Source: Ustulina deusta
Lineage: Eukaryota; Ascomycota; Sordariomycetes; Xylariales; Xylariaceae
Reading direction: 5' to 3'
DNA length: 64,000 nucleotides
Assembly (NCBI GenBank): GCA_023159155.1
Contig: JAJNNX010000032.1
Location: 372,001-436,000, forward strand
Under the pieces are notes generated by a model. It searched no databases, had not been told where the DNA came from, and was given only the letters and a program-made list of their open reading frames with translations. Both the position numbers and the translations under genes were made by a program. Shown here piece by piece: positions 46,241 through 56,513 of this stretch. Within the stretch, counting starts at the first letter, position 1. Each line of letters opens with the position of its first letter.

Positions 46241-47014
46241 ATGAGCATGAAAGCAATGGATGGAATGGGTGGAATGGGTGGAATGGGTGGAATGGGTGGA
46301 ATGGGTGGAATGGGCGGCATGGGCGGCACTTCGCCCCAGCACCATAGCTGCAAGATTTCCGTGAGACTGCCACCACCCTTTGTAGGAATCAACTCCTCTC
46401 GAGCCGAAGGTGCTAACGTGCAGTTATTTGTTACCCACAGATGCTATGGAACTGGGACACTGTCGACGCCTGCTTTCTCTCGCAGTCGTGGCAGATTCAC
46501 TCCCAAGGCGCATTCGCCGGTCTCTGTATCGGTGTGATCCTGCTTGGCCTGCTCCTCGAGTTCCTCCGCCACGCAGCCAGACGCTTTGATCAATATCTCA
46601 TGGACCAAGCCCAGGAGGATGCCTCGCTCGTTGCCCAGGGTGCCGGCCCAGCCGACGCCTCGGGATCGCCCAACGTGAAGGAACACCAGGTGACCCAGGC
46701 CGCTGCTGTCTCCGTCGTGTCGTTTCGGCCCAATGTTGTCCAGCAGTTAATCCGCGCCCTTCTACACACGCTCCAGTTCGCGACAGCCTATTGGATCATG
46801 CTGCTGGCTATGTATTACAATGGCTATGTAATCATCTGCATCATCCTTGGTGCGTTTATTGGATCCTTCATCTTCCAGTGGGAGCGACTGGATCTCCGGT
46901 AAGTAACAAACCGCGAAACCTTCTTGTCTTCGAGGTGCTGACGTGGAAATCCTGAGAAGCCGCAGTGCAGCTAGCTCGAGCAATGCCCAAGAAGTTACAG
47001 GCTGTTGCGGATGA
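46241..47014 (+). CDS. Ctr family high-affinity copper transporter
   Basis: Three exons: 46241-46360, 46441-46898 and 46966-47014, 208 aa. The N terminus is Met-rich, with seven GMG units after MSMKAMD, then HHSCKISMLWNWDT, the copper-capturing ectodomain. Membrane segment 1 covers about residues 63-82. A cytosolic loop rich in Asp/Ala/Gln follows. Segments 2 and 3 cover about 149-185, with Met160-xxx-Met164 (selectivity filter) and Gly177-xxx-Gly181 for helix packing. The C-terminal exon ends in VTGCCG, a cysteine tail seen in fungal Ctr proteins. It should form a trimeric Cu(I) pore in the plasma membrane or vacuole. A Cuf1/Mac1-type promoter site was sought and not found with confidence. 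The X325/Bim1-like gene 16 kb to the left belongs to a family that cooperates with Ctr uptake. Confidence 0.93.
46262..46324 (+). repeat. 9-base coding minisatellite (GMG repeats)
   Basis: Seven near-identical copies of GGAATGGGT encode the Met-rich GMG ectodomain of the Ctr protein. Only the last copies have third-base changes (GGC), so copy number probably varies between strains. Confidence 0.9.
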
Positions 47015-48195
47015 AGCTCGGAATCTTGATCCATCCACCATCTATCCACGGCTGCGAGCGCCAAAACACGACGACGTATATTTCAGAATTCGGAGCTGCA
47101 AAGAACCCGTTTCCACTGCAAATCATAACTGGTCGCACATTGGACTGGCAGGAAGGGCCTGTTTTGTCGTGGATCTAGGATGGACTTTCCTCCACCCCTT
47201 CATCTCAACTTGCACTTGATTAATCCCGGGGTACGACTTCATGCCGCCACGAAGACTTGTCACAATTCACGATTTTCATAAGCCCCCCCTTTGCCCCCCC
47301 CTCCCCCCCCCATGCCCCCTTTCGTTTCTTGTCTGTTACAATTTATAGACAGACAGTCTCAGGACGCCTCGATTCACCACGCCTTCTAGGCACCTATAGG
47401 AGATATTAGGCCTTAATACAATGTCAAGTCCACATGCACTTGAATTTCTACAGTACTTCCAGAAAGCTAAACACTGCTAGGAGTAGAACTTGTGTCCCAG
47501 ACACACACACACCAAAAAAAAAATTCTTTTCTATTTGACAACTCTAATAGTACGCTCAACTCAGTGTTAGACGAGTCGAGTCATGGCTTTGAAGCTAATC
47601 CTTATTATCGCCGTGCTGGATTATTCGATCTGCCTCTTAAGAACAAAGGTGCCTAATTTGACTTTGTCCACATCCAATCTTCCATGTCGATTAAAAATCA
47701 AATACTACCTAGGACAACCTAGCGGCCCAAACCGAACTAGCAAAGCATCCGCTAGATTCTCGCTATAGGCATCGAGATATGGGTGTATTATGAATGTGCA
47801 TTGATGGTTGAGAGTCCCAGAATTCTCTATCAGCAACGTCAGCTAACAATATGCAATAAGCTTTCTTTGTTCTATAGAAAGTCGTGTCTTGATAGCACCA
47901 CATGAGAGAACTAACTGAGGTCGTATCTACTCACGAGGAGTGTCTTTGTCAGAAATGTAACCTTCGTACAGTAAACAGTGTATTCGCACTGTCCACCCTT
48001 CGCCAGACTGGCGCATGTAGTGATGTGATGACAAATCATTATCCCCTTGACTCTAAGACTTGAAAGGCTGGCTGACGACAGTAAACGAGTGCGGAGGCTT
48101 GCATTGCTGTATAACGTGAAATATATTCCTAACAGCGTTGATTGGTACTAAGAGTTTTGAAAGGTTCGGTTCATAGTTGCCGTGTTGGGGTCTCG
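47015..48195. other. Intergenic region
   Basis: Holds the 3' side of the copper transporter, a C-rich tract listed separately, a short (AC)n run near 47503, and the promoter of the Zn2Cys6 factor gene. No gene is supported. Confidence 0.5.
47283..47319 (-). repeat. Guanine-run tract with G-quadruplex potential
   Basis: On the plus strand C7, C8, C8-9 and C5 runs are separated by three to four bases or one T. Read on the minus strand these are four G runs of five or more with loops of one to four bases, which fits a strong intramolecular G-quadruplex motif. It lies about 270 bases beyond the stop of the copper transporter, probably in its 3' UTR or just past it. Confidence 0.7.
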
Positions 48196-48213
48196 ATGAG
48201 TGGTTCAGCATGA
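48196..48213 (+). promoter_or_regulatory. Five-codon uORF whose stop overlaps the main start
   Basis: ATG AGT GGT TCA GCA TGA encodes MSGSA. Its TGA overlaps the ATG of the Zn2Cys6 gene (GCATGA), so the upstream frame ends exactly at the main start. It is in the -1 frame relative to the main ORF. Termination-reinitiation or leaky scanning could set translation. This requires that the 5' UTR includes the uORF. Confidence 0.45.
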
Positions 48214-50360
48214 ACGGACTCAAGCTGCGGAGCTCTCAGGGTACGTCTTAACCGCTTACTCCCGCTCTCTAAGCTTTATATGGCATACACCACTGATGCC
48301 CAATAATAGGTTGTTGGACATGTAGATTGCGGCGGAAGAAATGCGACGAGGCACGGCCCGTCTGCGCCGCCTGCGACGGCCTGGAGATCGACTGCCATTA
48401 CAGCGACGCCAAACCCGAGTGGATGGACGGCGGCGCCCGTGAGAAGCAGATGGCCGACGAGCTCAAAGTTATGGTGAAACAGAAGGCGAACGAGAGGCGA
48501 GAGCGAAAATGGGGACAGCTTCCTACTATGACGGACTTCTCTCCCAGCACACAGGCGCAGCAGCACCAAGACTCTCAGTCGTCGGATCGTCTGATGAGTG
48601 ATGCTGGAGACCCGACGGCTAGCGATGATGAATCTGGCCCCTCCAGCAGGACGATAAGCGATCCATCGCCGTCACAGGCGGGAACCAGCAATAATACATC
48701 GTCGGGGTCGTCGCCTCTGCCACCGCCACAGAACACTGCGCGGCTGAGTGAACACATCAAGCCCGCCGTGCACTCGTTTGCCGAGAACAAGTCGGAAATC
48801 GAAGTCAACTACACCATGATATACCTGGACTACGTCGTGCCGTTCCTATTCCCCTTCTATCGCCCCTGTCTGCTGGAGTCGAGCCGCGGGTGGATGCTCG
48901 TGCTGCTGATGAAGAACCGAGCCCTCTTCCACACCGCCCTGTCGCTCGCCAACTGGCTCTTCGCCGTCATCCTGGAGAGCATGGACGGGCAGCACGCGGC
49001 GTGCCGGCGCGCGAACTGGGGCGAGCTGCAGGCGCACCAGGAGATCGCCATCAAGGCCCTGCAGGAGGACATCAAGGCGCTGAACGAGTGCGGCGTCGCC
49101 AACGCCTTCCGGGAGTGCGTCGGCTGCATGCAGAGCGTCATCCAGCTCCTCGAGTTCGAGGTCGCCATGGCCGACACGGCGAACTGGCAAGTCCACCACG
49201 ACGCCGCCGTCGTGTTATTCGACCAGCTCATCACGCACCACGCTCCTCCTCCTCCTCCTCCTCCTCCTCCTCCGGACGGCGATGCTTCTTCTTCTTCTTC
49301 TTCTACCGCTCCGACAACGACGACGACGAGCGCGTGGTCGTCCATCCTAGACCGCATCGGGTTCCCGTTCCAGCGGATCCCGCTCGACGGCGACCGACAG
49401 ATCCTGACGTCGGACCAGTCGGCGTTCAAGTTCTACACGGCGTACCTCCTCTGGATCGACGTCGTGGCGGCGACGGCGCACGGCGAGGCGCCGCGGCTGC
49501 GCAAGTACCACGCCGAGCTCCTGCGGGGCGACCCGCCCGCCATCCGCCTCGGCGAGTACGTCGGCTGCCAGAGCTGGGCCGTGCTGGAGATCGCCGAGGT
49601 CGCGCAGCTGGCCGCGTGGAAGCGCGAGCAGCAGTCCAACGGCTCCCTCTCCATGATCCGGCTCGTGCACCGCTCCTGCGCCATCGCCGAGCGCCTGCGC
49701 GCCAAGCTCGGCGCCCTCGAGGCCCTCCCCGTCGACCGCGCCAGCAACATCTACGACCCGTCCGCGTACCATCCCGTGACGCCGTACTCGGGATTCCAGT
49801 GCGTGATTTCCTTCCTTCCTTCCTTCCTCCCTTCCTCCTCCTCCTCCTCTCCCAATATAGCAAACGAAATATATTCTTTCTCTCTCTCTAGCATAATCCT
49901 TTCCCCATCTAACCCGTTCCCCGTCCACAGCGAGATGCTCGCCGAGACGGCGGCCCAGAAGACGCGGGCCGTGGCCCTGCACACGCGCATCTGGGCCCAG
50001 GCCACCCTGACGTGTCTGCACGTGGTGGCGTCGGGCCTGCAGCCGGCGCTGCCCGAGATCCGCGCCAGCGTGGAGGCGACCATGGAGCTCTTCCGCGCGC
50101 TGCCGTCGCCGCTGGCGCTGCGGACGCTGATCTGGCCCTTCGCCGTCACCGGGTGTCTGGCGCTGCCGGGCCAGCAGCCCTTCTTCGTCAGCCTCGTCAG
50201 TGACATGGGCGCCATGAACGTCTTCGGCACCGTCAAGGAGGCGCTGACCATCATGCAGCTCGTCTGGAAGCATCGGGAGGAGGGCTGCTGCGTCGATCCA
50301 CAGATGTGGGATATCGCGACGTGCTTCAGTCTGCTGGGACACCCCTCTCTGCTGGTTTGA
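48210..50360 (+). CDS. Zn2Cys6 fungal transcription factor
   Basis: Three exons: 48210-48240, 48310-49798 and 49931-50360, 649 aa. The binuclear zinc cluster spans the first intron: MNGLKLRSSQG from exon 1, then CWTCRLRRKKCDEARPVCAA then CDGLEIDC. Six cysteines lie at residues 12, 15, 22, 29, 32 and 39 (Cx2Cx6Cx6Cx2Cx6C). The rest has low-complexity linkers (Ser/Thr, ten prolines, then DGDASSSSSS) and a large helical fungal-specific regulatory region ending WDIATCFSLLGHPSLLV. It is GC-rich with strong third-position bias, unlike its flanks. A short uORF directly precedes the start. Nuclear DNA-binding regulator; targets unknown. It is convergent with the Sti1 gene on the right, and no obvious pathway gene adjoins it. 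Confidence 0.9.
49243..49302 (+). repeat. (CCT)n and (CTT)n coding microsatellites
   Basis: A CCT run (49243-49273) encodes ten prolines and a TTC/CTT run (49284-49302) encodes serines in the Zn2Cys6 factor. The intron at 49799-49930 is also pyrimidine-rich. Confidence 0.85.
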
Positions 50361-50874
50361 GTTGTCGTCGTCGTCGTTGAGTTGGTGGCCCGAGGTTTGA
50401 CCACTCACTGAAAGGTACCTCGTTGCGCTGGGGTTTGATGAACGATCCGATGCTGCCGCTTCATATATCCATGTTCGTGAGTTAAAGCTCTTACAATACC
50501 ATATCTCTCATTCTACCACTCTCTACGAGTGGTGGGGAGATGCCCGAAGATTAAGTACCTACTGCGTAGACAGGAGGGCTGTTGACGAGTAGGCATACAA
50601 ATAATTGACACGCTAGAAAATATAGTGGTATCATATACAATGGAAAATGGCACCTAAATCGCCATGGTATTTCATCTTTTTTTGAATTTAATTAATGGAT
50701 TAAGCGACGCCAATACACATACTCGATGACTGAGTTCCAAAAGCCCGACTGTACACCATTTGCAATCCGTAGAGAGGCCATCGCACGTTATCATTCATGA
50801 ATTTGTTCGCATGCTCAGCACCAATTACCAGTCCACACCGGCTTCCTGTAAACGCCCTTTCCCGTCCATAAAGC
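50361..50874. other. Convergent 3' intergenic region
   Basis: About 510 bases between the 3' ends of the Zn2Cys6 factor and Sti1 genes. No gene; presumably 3' UTRs. Confidence 0.6.
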
Positions 50875-52878
50875 TTATCGGCCGACACGAATAACGCCGG
50901 CAGCTATCAGCTTTCGAATGTTGCTTGCTACAGCAGGATTCCGCATGTGTTCTTGGAGCGCCGCAGGGTCTGATTGGGCCTGCTGAAGAATAGATTGCAT
51001 GACAGGGTCCTGCATGATGCTCAAGATCTAGACAATTCAAAGTTAGTACACAATCTATGATAGGGAGTCGCCATTAAAGCCCATCTCGGCTTGTTAGTAC
51101 TCACCTCTGGGTCCTTCATCAAGCGTTCGCGGGTTTGTTCCTCGCTCTCATTCTCTCGTGCAGCGTACATGGCTTGCAAAGCTTTCTGCTGTTGCTGGTC
51201 GATCTCGCGTGTGTTGGCGTTGTTATGGTGCTGTTTGTCTATTTCGGTGGCCGCGTTGCATGCATCAATGCACTCAGAGTATTTGCGCATGCCAAAGTAG
51301 ATCTGTGCCTTTCGGATGTAGGCACGGATGAACTTGGGGTCTATCTTGATTGCACTGTTGCAATCATCGAGCGCGCTCGGAAACTCAAAAAGCTTGACAA
51401 AGGCCGCAGCACGATTGCTATAGCCGCGAGGATCTTCGGGGGCGCGCTTGATCATCTCGGAATAGGCGGTAACGGCGCCGGGAAAGTCTTGCTCCTTGAA
51501 CTTCTTGTTACCTTCTTCGCGTGCTTCATCGGCCTTGGCTGGATCGATGTAAGCTTCCTTGGCCGCCTCGATCTTCTTGCGCTCGGCGGCGCGAAGTTTG
51601 TTGACAGTGTCTGGTGTCCGATGCTCGGTGAGAGAATTCTGGTAGTTCTCAACAGCTAACGCCAAGTCGCCCATTTTCTCATAAGCAGATCCAATACGGG
51701 CGTAGGACTTGGCAATCATCTTGAAGTCGGCATATATCAAGCGACCTTCCTCAATAGCTTTGGTGCACGCGTCAATGCATGCCTGGTAATCGCCCTTCTC
51801 AAAGTGGGCTGCGCCCAGGTTGTTTAGGTAAGTAATGTCTTTGTATAGATCCCAAGCCTTGGTGTAGTGTGCGATGGCTTCGTCAAAGTTTCGCTTCTTG
51901 TAGTTCTCCGTACCCAGCGCCTTCTCCTTATCAGCCTCTTCCTTCGCCTTCTTCTTCCCCAAAGCCTCATCATCTAGTCCAGGTTCCGGTTCCGGTTCCG
52001 GTTCAGGGGCCTTGGCTGGTGTGGGCTTCAGATCGGGCATCTCGACATCCTCCTCAGCTTCCTTAGATGACGATGCCCCGGGAACATCGCCAGAAACATC
52101 GCCAGGTGCCCGCACGTCCATATCTACCCCCATTGCAACGCCGAGGACCTGGATCATTCTGGGGTCGCTGAACAGTTCTTGGGTGTTCTGAGGGTTCCTC
52201 TGCAGTGCCTGAACCTTGGCGATGAAAGAGGGATCGGAGAAGTAGCTGCTCGTCTTTGGGTTGTTCATGAGTTTTTGGAGGAGATTGGGGTCGCTAAACA
52301 TCTTGCCTAGCCCTCCCATCGGATCACCACCACCGAACCCGCCAGCACCGCCTTTCCATACGCGTTAGCAACGTCTTAGCCGTGGCACATTTGAGATATC
52401 TGTATCTACGTACCAGCTTCTTGTTCCATAGCTCTCTGAACAGAGGCTAGCGAGCTTTTTAGACCAGCATTGTTAGGGTCGAGCTTCAGACCCTCCTCGT
52501 AGGCGTCATTGGCTCCTAGCAGGTCGCCAGAACCGTGAAGAGCGGCACCCTTGCGTCCCCAGCCTCGTGGCCAGTCGGGCTTCAGCTGTGTCGTCTTCTC
52601 GGCATCCCCCAGGGCACTGGTCCAATCCTTTTTGGAGGCGTAGGCAGCAGAGCGATTGCTGTAGAGGACGTGGTTTTGAGGCGCTAGTTCGATGGCCTTG
52701 GTGAAAGCATCTCTGGAGGAATGTCAGCTGCTGGAATAGGGATAACGACTTGGGGAGCTGTAAGAGGGCACCGAACGGAGCGTAGTGCTGTGGGAAGGGG
52801 CGCTCACATGGCCTCGTCGAAGTTCTTTGCGGCCATGGCATTATTGCCCAATGTCTTGAGCTCGTCTGCAGACGCCAT
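50875..52878 (-). CDS. STI1: Sti1/Hop, Hsp70-Hsp90 organising co-chaperone
   Basis: Four exons: 52808-52878, 52414-52712, 51105-52351 and 50875-51027, 589 aa, close to the usual family length. Order: N-terminal TPR1 (ADELKTLGNNAMAAKNFDEA on to LKLDPNNAGL), DP1 (GGFGGGDPMGGLGKMFSDPN, then LLQKLMNNPKTSSYFSDP), an acidic/Pro linker with PEPEPEPEP, TPR2A (KALGTENYKKRNFDEAIAHY), TPR2B (AREEGNKKFKEQDFPGAVTA) and DP2 (ILSIMQDPVMQSILQQAQSD). It bridges Hsp70 and Hsp90 through their EEVD tails and transfers clients. Start chosen at MASADELKTLG, which places the first TPR at the N terminus. It is divergent from RPC34, about 800 bases apart. No perfect heat-shock element was found in the spacer, though GAA/TTC blocks occur. 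Confidence 0.96.
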
Positions 52879-53671
52879 GATGTTTGCGGGGTGGAGTGAA
52901 CAGGCGATATCGGGTGTACAAGCCGGTCGTATTGGATATACGAAGCAAAGCGTAAAGCTCTACGCAGCAGGAATCGCTAATATTCGATGTGGAGTGAAGA
53001 GATTGTCTGTCTTGGGGGCGAGCAAACGACGAGAAGGCGGGCAGGCAGGCAGGCATATATACCGGCAGGGCTGAGAAACAACGTTCGAGAGCTTTCTATG
53101 CGGGCCAGCGACAGTTGCCCAGGTCGGCGTTGGTGGGGTTGAAAACTGCTTCCGGCGGGTAGCTCAGCGCTACCTCCAGGTCTGCTCCAGGTCTGCTCCA
53201 GGGTTATTTGGTGGGAGGAGCCGCCGGCTGGGGCACAGTAAGTCCTGTAGGTGCTTTGGTAGAAACACTGCATTTTGGCACAGTGCCCGGATGTATTGAC
53301 GCGATAAGAGCTCCTGTTTTGCGATAAGGAAATATTTCTACCGGGGATGCTCCCGCCCTGTCTCATTCGCATGGTCGCATCGCGGGGCAAAATCTGCCTA
53401 TATGAACCCTCCAGCAATAATTATAGTATACATGCATCGAATGCCTGAAGCCATGAGCTTTTCCCCGCCGCCTCGAAGTCAGTGCTAATCCAACGTACTT
53501 TATGACACGAGACGTCTCTCTGCATGTTAGTCACGCAACTCGGCCTATTGGCCAGATCCTACCAACTTCCGCTATTCGATCTCACCCTTTACCATCTCTT
53601 TTTGCCGACATTGCGCCAGGGTCGCGTGACTCACCCGCCCGTCACGAAGACAACAAGAAATATACGCCAGA
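52879..53671. promoter_or_regulatory. Shared divergent promoter, STI1 and RPC34
   Basis: About 790 bases hold both promoters and leaders. It contains an 11-base tandem repeat (listed) and imperfect GAA/TTC blocks such as near 53328, which do not have canonical heat-shock-element spacing. No gene is supported. Confidence 0.5.
53174..53202. repeat. 11-base tandem repeat CTCCAGGTCTG
   Basis: Two full copies plus a partial third, in the STI1-RPC34 divergent spacer. Confidence 0.8.
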
Positions 53672-54884
53672 ATGGATGAACAAACCGCATCGCTGAAGAC
53701 CCAGCTATATGCAGCCTGCGAGGAGGCCTGTAGCGGTGATCCTGACCGGCTGTTCACCCAAGAGGATCTTACAGCGCTCGATGTCATCCCACCTAAAGAC
53801 ATCAAGAAGCTCTTGCAGCTCATTCAGACCTTGACGAATGAGCGCCTATTTGCACCCGTTCACCTCCACAGCGGCCTGGCATGGCGATTGCGTCCGGAAG
53901 CAGAGGCTGCCAAGTGAGTGACAGCCTTCAGATTTTGATCTATACATCTGTTTTATCTGCATGTCTTAATTGTCGACGTGCATTGATCTAACTACCCCGC
54001 CTCATAGATACAAACAACTCACTAGCCATGATCAAGTCCTTGTTTATGAGATTATTGATGCTGCCGGCGCCGAGGGCGCTTGGCAGCAAGACATTAAGCG
54101 GCGACTAAACGTCCAGGACAATGCCTTGAGGAAAGCGTTGAAGGAACTTGAGGCCAAAAGACTGGTCGTTCAGTTCACGACCGTTGAGAATATCTCCAAG
54201 AAGATGTGGATTAAAGCCAATATCAAGCCATCATCTCGAGCCACCGGTGGTCCATGGTACACGGACCAATTTCTCGACGAGGCATTTATCGAAGCCTTAC
54301 AGAGTGTTGTGATGAGCTTCATCAAAAACCGAGGTAGTTACCTGAGCAAGGGTGAGAGGAGTGCGAGAAGCGTGAGTCCAGTCCTGCCGAAAAAGGGCGC
54401 CATCAACGGCGCCAAATCCGAAGCGGCTATAAAGAGCAAGAAGCGCGCAGCAGATGCCATCTCGAAGGATGACGCTCCAGTAGCACCGGCGGCGAGGGCC
54501 CGGAAAACTATACGTCTACCTCTGCCGGCCGGTTACATGGAATACCCCACTACCGAGGAAATCACAGCCGGTATTCAGGCAGCAGAAGTTGCCAAGGGCC
54601 AACCCCTAAAGCAAGAGCATGTGCAGGAGCTTATCGATGTCCTGGTATGGGATAATCGCGTCGAGGAAATCCGCATGGGCAACAGAGTCGGCTATCGTGC
54701 GGTCCGTATCGCCAAGCAGAACCCCTCCCTATACTCTAAACCAGGAGACGAGGACTTTTGGGAGCCACGGAGCAACGGGCTCACGACCGTGCCGTGCGGG
54801 AAATGCCCAGTTTTTGATCTCTGCGAAGAAGGTGGTCCTGTATGGGCTGGGGGTTGTGAATACTTTGATCAGTGGCTTGCGTAA
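53672..54884 (+). CDS. RPC34: RNA polymerase III subunit Rpc34 (RPC6/POLR3F)
   Basis: Two exons, 53672-53913 and 54008-54884, 372 aa. Two winged-helix domains fill the N half (TQEDLTALDVIPPKDIKKLL; YEIIDAAGAEGAWQQDIKRR with RKALKELEAKRLV). A basic linker follows, then a C-terminal winged-helix-like part, ending in the iron-sulfur cluster motif CGKCPVFDLC and CEYFDQWLA with cysteines at 344, 347, 353 and 364. The AA/A junction reads K-YKQLTSHD. It belongs to the Rpc82-Rpc34-Rpc31 subcomplex that binds TFIIIB and opens DNA at tRNA and 5S genes. Single-copy and essential in fungi. It is divergent from STI1 and convergent with the cyclophilin. Confidence 0.95.
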
Positions 54885-55419
54885 CCACGGATTATTGGCA
54901 CCGGGGTAAAGGGCAGCGTTGGGAAGATCTCCTAATTTTTTATTGGGCATGGCAATGGCGTTATGTGGGATGATCGCCGTCTCAGGAGAGAACAGGATTT
55001 AGGCGTTGGAGGCACAAAAAGCTATGAACTGTACAAGTCATAATAAACTTGCCTACTATGAAACTTGAAGATACATACTCATCAGCTTTTATAGCCAAGT
55101 TGACCACCAATTTTTTTACTTCTTAATTCGCTTTTGCCGTCATCGGCCATGATAGATTCAAATTACCCAGGCAATGCTCATGATAATCAGGGTCACTCAC
55201 GGCGCATACGATGAATATTGTGCCGCAATTAATGAACCAACGATGGGAAATTTTGTTATTCGCGCCTAGCAAACTACTAGGCTACTGCCTCCTAATATCT
55301 CCCTGTACTTTGAGTGGCTTTGGTTCATATACCACAGTAGAAGAGCAAACGTTGCGACATGATGCGCTTAACTTGAGATGTTACAGACGGTTAGGGATGT
55401 GACTGCTTGCGTTGATCCT
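54885..55419. other. Convergent 3' intergenic region
   Basis: About 535 bases between RPC34 and the cyclophilin. No gene; presumably both 3' UTRs. Confidence 0.6.
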
Positions 55420-56513
55420 TTATAGGACACCGGAGTCGACGATGGTGGGGCGCTTGCTGTACTTGACGGCGCCGCTCTGAGAGCCAGTGGCCTCGATAGC
55501 CTTAACAATTTCCATGCCATTGCCAGCGACCTCACCGAAGACGACGTGGCGGCTGTCCAACCAGGGGGTCTTGACAGTGGTGATGAAGAATTGTGATCCA
55601 TTGCTAAAATTCTCTTGTTAGTTCCTATGTTGACTCAGATGCCATAGAGCCATCTCTAGATCCGAACACAGGAAAGAAAGAAAAAGATATGAGACGTGAG
55701 ACTTTGGCCTAACTTACGTGTTCGGGCCAGCGTTAGCCATGGAGAGGATGCCAGGGGTAGTGTGCTTGAGAGTGAAGTTCTCGTCGGCGAACTTCTCGCC
55801 GTAGATGGACTTGCCACCAGTGCCCTATGCAATAGTCAACTACAATGTAATCCGCAACCGTTCGTCTTCGAAGTGTTCTTACGTTGCCACGAGTGAAGTC
55901 ACCACCCTGGAGCATGAAGTCGGGGATGATACGGTGGAATGAGGAACCCTTGTAGCCAAAGCCCTTCTCGCCGGTGCAGAGAGCGCGGAAGTTCTCGGCG
56001 GTCTTAGGAACAACCTTGTCGTAGAGCAGGAACTCAAGACGGCCGGTCTGGTCTATGTTTGAAAGAATCTGTAAGCTTCGAGGTATCTACGGGGTACAAA
56101 AGCTTGAGGGGATGAGATGCCAAAAAGTTCTGGGTAGAAGCGCAAAGAGATGATTTCTCGCAGTACATGATGTAGGATGTATCAATCAAGAGCATCACAG
56201 GATGGACTAGCTCACTCGGGGATAGCGAAGCTCACTTACTCTTCACGGTACCAGTAGGACGACCACCCTCAAGGACCGGGCCCTCCCAGGCGAGGTCGAA
56301 GTAGACCCTGGTGGTTCCGTACTGGCTCTGGCTCATAGTGGCGGTGGATGCAGAAAAAAAGCGAGGAGAGAATTGATTTGTAAAAGTAGGTGTGGAAATG
56401 GTTGCTGGCTTGGTAAACACGAACTGAGGTCGAAAAGTTGATGTTTTAGTAGAAGAGAGGGGAGAAGAAACACCGCCGCGGGGCAGAACTTTGAAGAAGA
56501 GGGATCTGCTCAT
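55420..56513 (-). CDS. Cyclophilin, dual mitochondrial/cytosolic form
   Basis: Four exons: 56240-56513, 55883-56052, 55718-55824 and 55420-55603, 244 aa. Peptidyl-prolyl cis-trans isomerase and cyclosporin A receptor. The catalytic core is clear: [53 protein letters not shown] and the cyclosporin-contact Trp in [12 protein letters not shown]. The first 59 residues ([14 protein letters not shown], Ser/Thr/Arg-rich with no acidic residue) form a mitochondrial presequence. A second Met at 56334-56336 begins [12 protein letters not shown], a normal cytosolic N terminus. This layout matches Neurospora crassa, where one gene gives mitochondrial and cytosolic cyclophilin through two transcripts. Which start is used here cannot be read from sequence alone. 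Exon 1 ends at TVK/N. Confidence 0.94.

Noticed and set aside
49347..50404. Long open frames on both strands across the Zn2Cys6 gene
   Set aside because: GC-rich coding DNA keeps other frames open. Only the frame with the zinc cluster and consistent introns is supported.
53325..53345. Heat-shock-element-like GAAATATTTC in the STI1-RPC34 spacer
   Set aside because: The GAA and TTC blocks are four bases apart, not the canonical two.
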